Below the pieces are notes generated by a model. The model saw only the letters and a list, made by a program, of their open reading frames with translations, was not told where the DNA came from and did not search any database. Positions 43,807-52,969 of a stretch of DNA of 64,000 bases are shown here, one piece after another. Where the stretch lies: positions 124,001 to 188,000 of the forward strand of contig CACICB010000001.1 of the NCBI GenBank assembly GCA_902585045.1, given 5' to 3'. The position numbers were made by a program, and so were the translations under genes. The stretch's first letter is position 1, and the number at the start of each line of letters is the position of its first letter. Source of the stretch: an uncultured Pelagibacteraceae bacterium (GTDB lineage: Bacteria; Pseudomonadota; Alphaproteobacteria; Pelagibacterales; Pelagibacteraceae).

Positions 43807-44879
43807 TTTTTAGAAGTTTCTTTTGAAAATTTTTCTCTAATAAATATTCTCATTTTTTTCTCATAAAAAATAAAACTTATTTGTGAAAAACCAAACACAA
43901 GCATTATATAAGATAAGAAAAAAATCTTTGATTGAAATATTGCCGTTCCAATATCAAATTCTTTAATAAAAATTATTATAAGTATTTGAATTGGAACATG
44001 CCATAAATATGTTCCATATGTAAGATTTCCTAAAAAGCAAAAAATTCTACTGATTTTTTTTGTGATCGTTTTTTCCAGGCTAAGAAAAATAATAATTATA
44101 CTTGGCAAAAACATAAATATCTTAAAATTTCCTATTAGTGATAAGATAAATAAAATTATTCCTAAGCTGAATAAAGTTAGATTATTTTTAAATTTTAAAA
44201 ATAAATAATAAACAAGCACTCCCTCAAAAAATAAAATTGAACAAGTTAGAAAATATTTTGGAAAATATATTAAGTATTCTTCACTTAAAACTTTTCTAAG
44301 GCATATAAATGATAACACTAAAACTATAGATTTTAACAACCTAAAATTTTTAAAACTTACTATTAAATAAAAAAATAAAAAGTATATGATTATTTCTATT
44401 GAAACACTCCAAATAGGTCCATTATATGAAGGTCCATTTTCAAATCCCCATCCTGAGATAAAGAATAAATTTAAAAAAAAATGATAAACGTCATTAAAGT
44501 TATAAATAAGAAAAATTTGAAAATTTTTATTTGAATAGGTTTGAAGAAGCAAAACTATAAATAATGTTAATAAATGGAGGGGGTATAATCTGGCAAAACG
44601 ATTAACAAAAAAGGTTTTGAAGGAGGCATTATTGTATTTAGACAAATAAACATGTGCAAAAACAAAACCAGAAATGATAAAGAAAAAATCTACACCTTTA
44701 TTGCCAAAATTATAAAAAATATTAAGAAGTTTATAGAAAGGTTGAATAGATCTGCTTGATAAAATTATCTCCAAATTTGAAAAGGGGTTATACGGCAAAT
44801 AAAATTGCTGATAATGCCAAACTAAAACCATGAACGCGCTAATAAACCTTAAAAGTTCAATGCTAGCTACTTTGTTCAT
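43803..44879 (-). CDS. Acyltransferase family 3 (OafA-like) membrane O-acyltransferase
   Basis: IELLRFISAFMVLVWHYQQF, FFFIISGFVFAHVY, NRFARLYPLHLLTL, GPIWSVSIE. Confidence 0.88.
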   Translation of the reverse strand: MNKVASIELLRFISAFMVLVWHYQQFYLPYNPFSNLEIILSSRSIQPFYKLLNIFYNFGNKGVDFFFIISGFVFAHVYLSKYNNASFKTFFVNRFARLYPLHLLTLFIVLLLQTYSNKNFQIFLIYNFNDVYHFFLNLFFISGWGFENGPSYNGPIWSVSIEIIIYFLFFYLIVSFKNFRLLKSIVLVLSFICLRKVLSEEYLIYFPKYFLTCSILFFEGVLVYYLFLKFKNNLTLFSLGIILFILSLIGNFKIFMFLPSIIIIFLSLEKTITKKISRIFCFLGNLTYGTYLWHVPIQILIIIFIKEFDIGTAIFQSKIFFLSYIMLVFGFSQISFIFYEKKMRIFIREKFSKETSKN

Positions 44880-44898
44880 TCTTTCAGTTTAATATAAA

Positions 44899-45234
44899 TT
44901 ATATTTTAAAAGACTCTCCGCAGCCACATCTCTCCGTTTCATTCGGATTCTTAAATACAAATTGCGAAGAAAATTTTTCTTTCTTATAATCCATCTCTGT
45001 TCCCAATAAATACATTATAGCCTTGGGATCAATAAAAACCTTTACTCCTTTTTCCTCTATTACTTCCTCGTCAGGTTTAATTTCTTTCGCGTACTCCATC
45101 ACATAAGACATTCCTGCACAACCACCAGATTTAATACCTACTCTTACTCCTATAGCTGTATTTTCAGCCTTAGACATTATTTGCTTAATTCTATCAGCTG
45201 CATTATTGCTTAATTTAATTATTTGCTCACTCAT
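44899..45234 (-). CDS. sufA: Iron-sulfur cluster assembly accessory protein (SufA/ErpA A-type carrier)
   Basis: GVRVGIKSGGCAGMSYVMEYA...NPNETERCGCGESFKI. Confidence 0.92.
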   Translation of the reverse strand: MSEQIIKLSNNAADRIKQIMSKAENTAIGVRVGIKSGGCAGMSYVMEYAKEIKPDEEVIEEKGVKVFIDPKAIMYLLGTEMDYKKEKFSSQFVFKNPNETERCGCGESFKI

Positions 45235-45533
45235 AAATTTAATTCTAGCTTAGCTGCTTCTGACATTTTATCTTTTGTCCATGGAGGATCCCAAACTAAT
45301 TTGAGTTCAACATCATCAATCTCGTCAATTTTTAATATATTCTTTTTTACATTGTTTGGCAAACTCTCAGCTACAGGACAATTAGGAGAGGTTAAAGTCA
45401 TTTCCACTAGTGCTTTTTTGTTATCAATTACCTCTATTTTATAGATAAGGCCCAATTCAAAAATATTAACTGGAATTTCTGGATCATAAATTTTCTTAAT
45501 TTCATTTATAATTTTTTCTTTAATATTATCCAT
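45231..45533 (-). CDS. sufT: SUF system DUF59/MIP18 family protein
   Basis: YDPEIPVNIFELGLIYKIEV...MTLTSPNCPVAESLP...VWDPPWTKDKMSEAAKLEL. Confidence 0.88.
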   Translation of the reverse strand: MDNIKEKIINEIKKIYDPEIPVNIFELGLIYKIEVIDNKKALVEMTLTSPNCPVAESLPNNVKKNILKIDEIDDVELKLVWDPPWTKDKMSEAAKLELNL

Positions 45534-45537
45534 AATT

Positions 45538-45981
45538 TTATACCTTTTTTTCTAAGGCTGATAAAAGAGTATGCCATGCCATAGTAGCACATTTAATTCT
45601 CATTGGAAATTCTTGGACTCCCGATAAAGAAGATATAGTTGTTATTTGGTTATCTGATAAACTGTTTAAAGTGATTTTTGATTTATTTTTTAACATATTT
45701 AAAAAATCATCCGTAATTTTTTTTGAAATTTGCAAATCTCTACCTTTCAAAGTATCTGTAAGAATGGAAGCTGATGCCAAAGAAATTGCACATCCTTCAC
45801 CTTCAAAACTTAGGTCTGAAATATTTTTGTCTTTTTCTAATTTTAAATAAATATGGACTTTATCTCCACACAGGGGATTATGCGCTTTTGCATCATGATT
45901 ATACCCTTCACACCTACCTTTGTTTCTAGGATTCTTTGCGTGATCTAAAATAATTTCTTGATATAGTTCTTTTAGTTCCAT
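45538..45981 (-). CDS. sufU: SufU/NifU-N-like Fe-S scaffold or sulfurtransferase
   Basis: LYQEIILDHAKNPRNKG, AHNPLCGDKVHIYLKL, FEGEGCAISLASASILTD, RIKCATMAWHTL. Confidence 0.88.
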   Translation of the reverse strand: MELKELYQEIILDHAKNPRNKGRCEGYNHDAKAHNPLCGDKVHIYLKLEKDKNISDLSFEGEGCAISLASASILTDTLKGRDLQISKKITDDFLNMLKNKSKITLNSLSDNQITTISSLSGVQEFPMRIKCATMAWHTLLSALEKKV

Positions 45982-47201
45982 TAAATTTGAAATACTTTCT
46001 TACATTTTTTAATTGACTCGCTTAAAACATCAATATCCTCTTTACTATTATAAACTCCAATTGAAGCTCTTGCAGACGCAGGAATTCCTAATTTATCGTG
46101 TAAAATTTGACAACAATGATGACCAGCTCTAATTGCAACACCATCATCATCTAAAATTGTTGCTATGTCATGTGGATGAATTCCTTTTATTGTGAAAGAA
46201 ATTATAGATGCTCTATTTTTAGGATTTCCAATAATATTGATGGAGTTGTCTTTTCTCAATTTTTCTAAACCGTACTCAAGAATTTGACTTTCGTGTTTTT
46301 CAATATTTTTTATTCCAAAATCTTGAATAAACTTTATTGATTTTGCGAAAGCCACTACCTCTGCTGTTTGCATTGTTCCTGCTTCAAATTTATTAGGTGA
46401 GTCTGCGTAGGTGATTTCATCTCTTTTTACCTCATTAATCATTCCACCACCTCCTTGATATGGTGGCAACGCATCTACCCATTTTTTTTTAGCATACAGA
46501 ATACCTAATCCATTTGGACCATACATTTTATGGCAAGAAATGGCATAAAAATCACAACCTAAATCTTGTACATCTAAGACTGAGTGGGGAGCACCTTGCG
46601 TCCCATCAATTAAAACTGGAATATTTTTTGATTTTGCTAAATCTGTAATTTTTTTTATAGGCATAATGGTTCCTGTCACATTTGAAATATGAGTAAAAGC
46701 GATCATCTTAGTTTTTTTTGTAATTTGTTTTTTGAATTCGTCGATGTCTATTTCTCCATTCTCATTTACTGATGCAAATTTAATAATTGCTCCTTTTTTT
46801 TTTCTTAAATAATGCCATGGTACATAATTTGAATGATGCTCTAACTCGGTAACAAGAATTTCATCACCATGTTTTATAAATTTTTCTCCATAGGTATTTG
46901 CTACTAGGTTAATTGCCTCTGTAGCTCCTTTTGTAAAAATTATTTCTTCTCTAAATTGAGCGTTAACATAAGATTTAACAATATCTCTAGTTTCCTCAAA
47001 TTTATTTGTGGCTTTAACTGCTAAAGTATGAACACTTCTTCCTACATTTGAAAATTCAGTTTCATAAAATCTAGACATCTCATCTATAACTACTTTTGGT
47101 TTTTGTGAAGAATTAGCGCTATCCAAATATGTTAGAGGTTTGCCTTTAATCTTTTGCTTAAAAATTGGAAATTTTGATTTTATATTATCGAATTTCATCA
47201 A
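45981..47201 (-). CDS. sufS: Cysteine desulfurase SufS
   Basis: LTYLDSANSSQKP, FTKGATEAINLVANTYG, AISCHKMYGPNGLGILYAKK, RAGHHCCQILHDKLG. Confidence 0.96.
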   Translation of the reverse strand: MMKFDNIKSKFPIFKQKIKGKPLTYLDSANSSQKPKVVIDEMSRFYETEFSNVGRSVHTLAVKATNKFEETRDIVKSYVNAQFREEIIFTKGATEAINLVANTYGEKFIKHGDEILVTELEHHSNYVPWHYLRKKKGAIIKFASVNENGEIDIDEFKKQITKKTKMIAFTHISNVTGTIMPIKKITDLAKSKNIPVLIDGTQGAPHSVLDVQDLGCDFYAISCHKMYGPNGLGILYAKKKWVDALPPYQGGGGMINEVKRDEITYADSPNKFEAGTMQTAEVVAFAKSIKFIQDFGIKNIEKHESQILEYGLEKLRKDNSINIIGNPKNRASIISFTIKGIHPHDIATILDDDGVAIRAGHHCCQILHDKLGIPASARASIGVYNSKEDIDVLSESIKKCKKVFQI

Positions 47202-48429
47202 TCTGTTCCGCTATGCTTTTTTCTAGAAAAATTCTTATTTTCTCTTCTGGTACGTTATCAAAAATTTCATTTAGAAATCCTTTTATCAAAAGTTTTTTTG
47301 CCTCTATTAATTTAATACCTCTAGTCATTAAATAATGTATAGCTTCCTCATCTATGCTGCCAGAAGTAGATCCGTGAGAACACTTAACATCATCAGCATA
47401 AATTTCTAACTCTGGCTTGGCGTTAAATTCAGCCTGATCATTTAAAATTAAAGCTTTACTTAGTTGATATGCATCGGTTTTTTGAGCAATATCTTTAACA
47501 AATATCTTTCCTTGATAAACGCCGACGCTATCATTTTCTAAAACATTTTTAATTTTTTGATAACTTTTACAATTAGGTGCCAAATGATTTATTTGAGTTT
47601 TAATTTCCTGATGTTCATCTTTACTTAAATTTATTCCAGATAAAATATAACAACTGCTTTTCTCTTTTTCTAATTTGATATCAATTTCAATTTTACTAAA
47701 TTTAAGTCCTGAGCTTAATATGAAATTTTGATAACTTGAGTTGTAATCTTGTATGCCAGAAATATTCTTATAGAAATAACCGTTGTTTTTTGTTTTTTGC
47801 AAAATAATACTTTTTAAAATTGCGCCTTTATCAATGCTAATTTTTTCATAGGTATTTTTAATAAATTTACTTTTTTCACAAATATTATACTCGATTAGAG
47901 TTAGTTCGGAGTTTTGACTTAGTTTAATCTTATTCGAATTATTAATTATCTTGTTATTTAAGTTTGTAGTAAAATAATTATAAATTATTATTGGTTTTTT
48001 ACATTTGTAGTTTTGTTTCACTTCCAAATTAAATCCACCGATAGATAAAGCTTTATTAAGATAATCAAGATCATTTTTAGACTCATTTTCAAAATCCTTA
48101 AATGATTTTAGTCTCTCAGCTTTTATTTTTCCTCTTTCCTCGAATTGAAAATCACAGGATTTAAATGATCCGTTTACAAGAATGATTTTATTATGATCAA
48201 AGTCATTAATTGGTTCAATTTTTTTATCAAATTTGTAATCATAATTATTTGTAATATTCTTGAAATTCTTACTGATTATCAAACTTAAATCAGAAAATTT
48301 CCAATTTTCATTTTTTTTATTTGGAAATCCTCCTTTTAAAAACAATTCAAGGTTTTTCTTTCTATCTTCAACCTCCTTGTCATTAGAATAGGGTATTTTT
48401 TTTAAATCTATGTTAAATAATTTTTCCAT
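47185..48429 (-). CDS. sufD: Fe-S cluster assembly protein SufD
   Basis: QLSKALILNDQAEFNAKPELEIYADDVKCSHGSTSGSIDEEAIHYLMTRGI. Confidence 0.94.
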   Translation of the reverse strand: MEKLFNIDLKKIPYSNDKEVEDRKKNLELFLKGGFPNKKNENWKFSDLSLIISKNFKNITNNYDYKFDKKIEPINDFDHNKIILVNGSFKSCDFQFEERGKIKAERLKSFKDFENESKNDLDYLNKALSIGGFNLEVKQNYKCKKPIIIYNYFTTNLNNKIINNSNKIKLSQNSELTLIEYNICEKSKFIKNTYEKISIDKGAILKSIILQKTKNNGYFYKNISGIQDYNSSYQNFILSSGLKFSKIEIDIKLEKEKSSCYILSGINLSKDEHQEIKTQINHLAPNCKSYQKIKNVLENDSVGVYQGKIFVKDIAQKTDAYQLSKALILNDQAEFNAKPELEIYADDVKCSHGSTSGSIDEEAIHYLMTRGIKLIEAKKLLIKGFLNEIFDNVPEEKIRIFLEKSIAEQIDEIR

Positions 48430-49163
48430 TATTTGAGATTTTCATAACCTGTTTTCTCTAATTCTTGACCTAGTTCTGCACATCCAGTCTTAATAATTTT
48501 ACCTTTTGACAATACATGAATGAAATCTGGTTTAATGTAATCGAGTAATCTCTGATAATGCGTAATAATTATAAAAGCATTATTCTTATTTTTATGAGTG
48601 TTAACCCCATCAGCGACAATTCTTAATGCATCTATATCTAAGCCTGAATCTGTTTCATCCAAGATAGCTAATTTTGGCTCTAAGAGTTTCATTTGAAGTA
48701 TTTCATTTTTCTTTTTCTCGCCTCCTGAGAACCCTACATTTAATTGTCTAGATAAAAATTTTTCATCTATATTCAATTCAGAAGCTTTTTCTTTTATTAA
48801 TTTTAAAAGATTTAATGTATCTAATTCTTTTTCACCTTTAGCTTTTCTAATTGAATTTAAAGAGGTTTTTAAAAAATTACTTGTGTTTACACCTGGTATT
48901 TCTAAAGGATATTGAAAAGCTAAAAAAATTCCTTTTTGAGCACGCTCTTCAATAGGAATTTCCTGTAAGTTTTTACCCTCGTATTTTAGGCTTCCGCTAA
49001 TATCATATCCGCTTTTACCGGATAAAATATTAGCTAAAGTGCTTTTTCCTGATCCGTTTGGACCCATGATAGCATGAACTTCTCCAGATTTAACTTTTAG
49101 GTTTAATCCATTTAAAATTGACTTATCATTTACTGAAGCTTTCAAATTTTGCAATTGTAACAT
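48429..49163 (-). CDS. sufC: Fe-S cluster assembly ATPase SufC
   Basis: HAIMGPNGSGKSTLANILSGKSGYDISGSLKYEGKNLQEI, LDETDSGLDIDALRIVADGVN. Confidence 0.97.
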   Translation of the reverse strand: MLQLQNLKASVNDKSILNGLNLKVKSGEVHAIMGPNGSGKSTLANILSGKSGYDISGSLKYEGKNLQEIPIEERAQKGIFLAFQYPLEIPGVNTSNFLKTSLNSIRKAKGEKELDTLNLLKLIKEKASELNIDEKFLSRQLNVGFSGGEKKKNEILQMKLLEPKLAILDETDSGLDIDALRIVADGVNTHKNKNNAFIIITHYQRLLDYIKPDFIHVLSKGKIIKTGCAELGQELEKTGYENLK

Positions 49164-50596
49164 TATCCCACGCTCCCTTCTAAACTAATAGAAACTAATT
49201 TTTGCGCTTCAACTGCAAATTCCATAGGGAGTTGCTGTAAAACTTCTTTGCAGAAACCATTTACGATAAGACTTACTGCTTCTTCTTGATTTAGTCCTCT
49301 TTGATTACAATAAAATAATTGGTCCTCGTTAATTTTTGATGTCGTAGCCTCATGTTCAACTGTCGAAGATGAGTTTTTATTTCTTATATAAGGCACGGTA
49401 TGAGCTCCACATTTATTACCCATCAAAAGTGAGTCGCATTGAGTATAATTTCTGGAATTTTTAGCCTTTGCTCCAATATCCACAAGGCCTCTATATGTAT
49501 TGTCGGCTTGACCCGCAGAAATTCCTTTTGAAATAATTTTACTTTTGGTATTTTTGCCTAAGTGGATCATTTTAGTACCAGTGTCTGCTTTCTGATGATT
49601 ATTAGTTATTGCAATTGAATAAAACTCACCGACGGAATTGTCACCTTGTAAAATACAACTTGGATATTTCCAAGTTATTGCTGAACCGGTCTCTACTTGC
49701 GTCCATGAGATCTTTGAATTTTTACCTCTACATGCACCCCTTTTAGTTACAAAATTATAAATTCCACCAACTCCATCTTTGTCTCCAGGATACCAATTTT
49801 GAACTGTTGAATATTTTATTTCTGCGTCATCTAAAGCAACTAATTCCACATTGGCTGCGTGTAACTGATTTTCGTCTCTCATCGGAGCAGTGCAACCTTC
49901 TAAATAACTTACGTAACTGCCTTTATCTGCAATAATTAATGTTCTTTCGAATTGACCAGTTTCTGATGCATTTATTCTAAAGTAGGTAGAAAGTTCCATT
50001 GGACATCTCGTGTTTGGTGGAATGTAAACAAAAGAACCATCTGTAAATACTGCAGAGTTCAGCGTTGCAAAATAATGATCGCTAATAGGAATTACAGATC
50101 CAAGGTATTTTTTAACTAAATCTGGATGTTTTTGAATAGCCTCAGAAATAGGACAAAAAATTATTCCCTTTTTATCTAATTCTCCTTTAAAAGTTGTTGC
50201 TACCGAAACAGAGTCAAAGACTGCATCAACTGCAACTCCACTTAATTTTTTTTGTTCATTAAGAGGGATACCAAGTTTATTATATGTTTCGATAAGTTTT
50301 GGGTCTACTTCGTCTAAACTTTTTGGTTTATCTTTCATGCTTTTTGGAGCCGAATAATAATACAAATCTTGATAATTAATTTTAGGATACTTTGGTTTTT
50401 GCCAGTTAGGCTCTTTCAAAACTTTTAATCTGTGAAATGCCTTAAGCCTCCAATCAAGCATCCATTTAGGTTCTTTTTTAATCTCAGAAATAAACCTTAT
50501 AGTTTTCTCTGAAAGTCCTTTTGGAGCTTGAAAATTTTCGATCTCGGTAGTGAAACCGTACTTATAATCCTGATTTTTTAGTTCTTCGCTTTTCAT
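49163..50596 (-). CDS. sufB: Fe-S cluster assembly protein SufB
   Basis: [77 protein letters not shown]. Confidence 0.97.
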   Translation of the reverse strand: MKSEELKNQDYKYGFTTEIENFQAPKGLSEKTIRFISEIKKEPKWMLDWRLKAFHRLKVLKEPNWQKPKYPKINYQDLYYYSAPKSMKDKPKSLDEVDPKLIETYNKLGIPLNEQKKLSGVAVDAVFDSVSVATTFKGELDKKGIIFCPISEAIQKHPDLVKKYLGSVIPISDHYFATLNSAVFTDGSFVYIPPNTRCPMELSTYFRINASETGQFERTLIIADKGSYVSYLEGCTAPMRDENQLHAANVELVALDDAEIKYSTVQNWYPGDKDGVGGIYNFVTKRGACRGKNSKISWTQVETGSAITWKYPSCILQGDNSVGEFYSIAITNNHQKADTGTKMIHLGKNTKSKIISKGISAGQADNTYRGLVDIGAKAKNSRNYTQCDSLLMGNKCGAHTVPYIRNKNSSSTVEHEATTSKINEDQLFYCNQRGLNQEEAVSLIVNGFCKEVLQQLPMEFAVEAQKLVSISLEGSVG

Positions 50597-50598
50597 AA

Positions 50599-51015
50599 TT
50601 ATTTTTGGACTGTTTTAGTAATATCTTGTAATTTTACTTTTTCAAAAAAACTATTAATGTGTTGATCTAATTGGTCCCATAAGTTGTGAGTAATACATTT
50701 TGTAGATTTATTATTACACCCTCGTTTTGAATTTTTTTTACAATTTAATGTTTTTACTTCTTCATTAACTGCAAAAATAATATTTGATAATTTAATTTCG
50801 GAGGCTGGTTTTTCTAAAACATATCCTCCTGCAGCTCCTCTTGAACTTCTTACAAGTTTATTGCTTTTCAACTTTAAAAAGATTTGTTCTAAGTAAGCCA
50901 ATGAAATATTTTGTCTTAAAGATATTTCAGACAGGCTTATAGGTCCATGCCTAGCATTAGATGCTAAATCTGCCATTGCCATAACTGCGTATCTTCCTTT
51001 ATTTGTAAGTTTCAT
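50599..51015 (-). CDS. iscR: Rrf2-family transcriptional regulator, IscR-like
   Basis: [18 protein letters not shown]...[32 protein letters not shown]-(x7)-C-(x6)-C plus His/Trp ([27 protein letters not shown]); heads the suf operon. Start set to 51015. Confidence 0.93.
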   Translation of the reverse strand: MKLTNKGRYAVMAMADLASNARHGPISLSEISLRQNISLAYLEQIFLKLKSNKLVRSSRGAAGGYVLEKPASEIKLSNIIFAVNEEVKTLNCKKNSKRGCNNKSTKCITHNLWDQLDQHINSFFEKVKLQDITKTVQK

Positions 51016-51046
51016 AATTAATGTTGTCTTATAACAGTTTTTTGAC

Positions 51047-51071
51047 AATTCCTACTATTTTAGTCGGGTTT
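51047..51071 (-). promoter_or_regulatory. IscR type-1-like operator upstream of iscR-suf
   Basis: Minus-strand AAACCCGACTAAAATAGTAGGAATT. By hand count this agrees at 20 of 25 positions with the E. coli IscR type 1 consensus as I recall it (ATASYYGACTRWWWYAGTCRRSTAT), including the intact GACTAAAATAGT core. It overlaps the -35 region (17-nt spacer) of a candidate TTATAA -10. Confidence 0.6.
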
Positions 51072-51122
51072 AAAAAAAAATATTTGTCGCATAAAAACGT
51101 GTTATAAATCTGTGATTTTTTT

Positions 51123-51141
51123 TTTAATAATAATCATTATC
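51123..51141. promoter_or_regulatory. Fur-box-like sequence in the iscR/hydrolase divergent intergenic region
   Basis: TTTAATAATAATCATTATC matches GATAATGATAATCATTATC at 16 of 19 positions (right half perfect). Background is very AT-rich, so confidence is limited. Confidence 0.35.
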
Positions 51142-51145
51142 AATT

Positions 51146-51802
51146 ATGAAACCAAAAAGTTTAGAAATCTTTATTCCTGGTCCTGCTGGAAGACTTGAGG
51201 CCAAGTATTATAAAAATCCAAAATTCGGTTCTCCTGTCGCGATCGTTCTTCATCCTCACCCTCAGTATGGAGGGACTATGAACAATAGAATTGTGCAACT
51301 AATGTATAATATTTTTTTAGAAAATGGTTTTTCAGTTATAAAAGTAAATTTTAGAGGAGTTGGTAAAAGTGATGGGGTGTTTGATAATGGTCAAGGAGAA
51401 CTTTCTGATGCAGCAGCAGCATTAGATTGGATTGAAAGGCAAAATTTAGATTACAGTCAATGCTGGGTTTCTGGTTTTTCATTCGGATCTTTGATTTGTA
51501 TGCAATTGATAATGAGAAGACCAGAAGTAAATAATTTCATAGCAGTTTCTCCACAACCTAACGTTTATGACTTTTCTTTTTTAGCTCCATGCCCCACTTC
51601 TGGTCAAGTAATCTTCAGTGAAAATGACGAATTGGTGACTAAAGAAAGTATAAATGAACTAGATAGTAGAATAAAAAGTCAAAAGGGTGTTGAGGTAATT
51701 TTTTCTAAAATAAAAAATTCAAACCATTTTTTTAAAGATAAGGAAAAAGAGTTAGCTACAGAAATTGAAAAATATTTGAAAGAAAAGACTGCTCTAATTT
51801 AA
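51146..51802 (+). CDS. Alpha/beta hydrolase (COG2945-like)
   Basis: VLHPHPQYGGTMNNRIVQLMYNIFLENGFSVIKVNFRGVGKSDG, WVSGFSFGSLIC nucleophile elbow. Confidence 0.88.
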   Translation: MKPKSLEIFIPGPAGRLEAKYYKNPKFGSPVAIVLHPHPQYGGTMNNRIVQLMYNIFLENGFSVIKVNFRGVGKSDGVFDNGQGELSDAAAALDWIERQNLDYSQCWVSGFSFGSLICMQLIMRRPEVNNFIAVSPQPNVYDFSFLAPCPTSGQVIFSENDELVTKESINELDSRIKSQKGVEVIFSKIKNSNHFFKDKEKELATEIEKYLKEKTALI

Positions 51803-52914
51803 CTTTCAATAATTTTACCCCCAGTGCATGGTTTTGAACAATTTGTAGTGCTAGGAAAAGTTATTGGTAATTTTTTATAAGATCTAATTGCTAAAAAACC
51901 AAAAGCTTGGGACTCTACAAAATCCCCGTTTATTCCGAAATCATCTATCATAGAAATTTTTAATTTTTCCGAAAGATTTTTTCTAATTATTTTTATCAAT
52001 ATTTTATTTTTTCTTCCTCCACCAGAAATTATAATCTCATTAAATACAATTTCATCTTCTGCTAAAAGAGAAATTGCTTCAGCAATTATACTACCTGTAA
52101 ACTCAGTGAGAGTTGCTGATCCATCCTCTAGTGTTAAACCTCTCGAAAAAGATATATCAAAATCGTTTGTATCAAACGATTTTTTCTCTCGACTTCTATT
52201 ATAATATAATTCTTGCGCCTGTTCGAAAATTATTTCATTTTTCTTTCCTCTATTAGCTAATTGTCCATCATAGTCAAATTTTTTATCAGAATTTTTTCTT
52301 ACCCAACTATCAATTAGACAATTTCCAGGTCCTATATCTTTGCTAAATAATCCATCGAAACTTGTTTTATCTTTTATAATTGTAACGTTAGATATTCCTC
52401 CAATATTAAGAATACAAATAGGAGGTTTAATTTTTTTTTCAGTAGCTATTAATTGATGAAAAATAGGCACCAGAGGAGCTCCCTCGCCGCCATTTAGAAT
52501 ATCATTTTCTCTAAAATTATAAACTATTCTCTTTCTTGTTAGTTGATATAGTAATTTTCCATCCCCTAACTGTCTCGAAATTTTTTCCATTGCATTATGA
52601 TAAATTGTTTGACCGTGAAAACCGACTAAGGTAATCTCGTTATTGATTGATAACTCTTTTACAATCTTGGCATGAAATAATGTAATTTTCCTTTCTAATT
52701 CATTAATTTCTTTTGAAAGTCTTTTAAGATCGTGGAAATTAAATATTCTCTCTTTTAAAAAATGAAAATCTTTATAGATACTAGTATCATATTCAAAATA
52801 CTTATCTTTTATTGCCTCGAATTTATTAATACCATCAGAATTTATTATAGATGCGTCTACTCCATCTCCAGATGTTCCGCTCATCAAGCCTATTGATGTA
52901 TATTTTTCACTCAT
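51799..52914 (-). CDS. anmK: Anhydro-N-acetylmuramic acid kinase
   Basis: SIGLMSGTSGDGVDASIINSDG, LVGFHGQTIYHNA, NIGGISNVTII, DIGPGNCLIDSWV. Confidence 0.95.
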   Translation of the reverse strand: MSEKYTSIGLMSGTSGDGVDASIINSDGINKFEAIKDKYFEYDTSIYKDFHFLKERIFNFHDLKRLSKEINELERKITLFHAKIVKELSINNEITLVGFHGQTIYHNAMEKISRQLGDGKLLYQLTRKRIVYNFRENDILNGGEGAPLVPIFHQLIATEKKIKPPICILNIGGISNVTIIKDKTSFDGLFSKDIGPGNCLIDSWVRKNSDKKFDYDGQLANRGKKNEIIFEQAQELYYNRSREKKSFDTNDFDISFSRGLTLEDGSATLTEFTGSIIAEAISLLAEDEIVFNEIIISGGGRKNKILIKIIRKNLSEKLKISMIDDFGINGDFVESQAFGFLAIRSYKKLPITFPSTTNCSKPCTGGKIIES

Positions 52915-52969
52915 ATTTTTATTTATTTATAACAAATTTCGTATAATAGTAGTTTAAATAGTAAGTGCT

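Noticed and set aside
43992-44016. 8-bp inverted repeat TGGAACAT...ATGTTCCA inside the acyltransferase, downstream of glnA
   Set aside because: Short stem, 9-nt loop, no U-tract; not convincing as a displaced glnA terminator.
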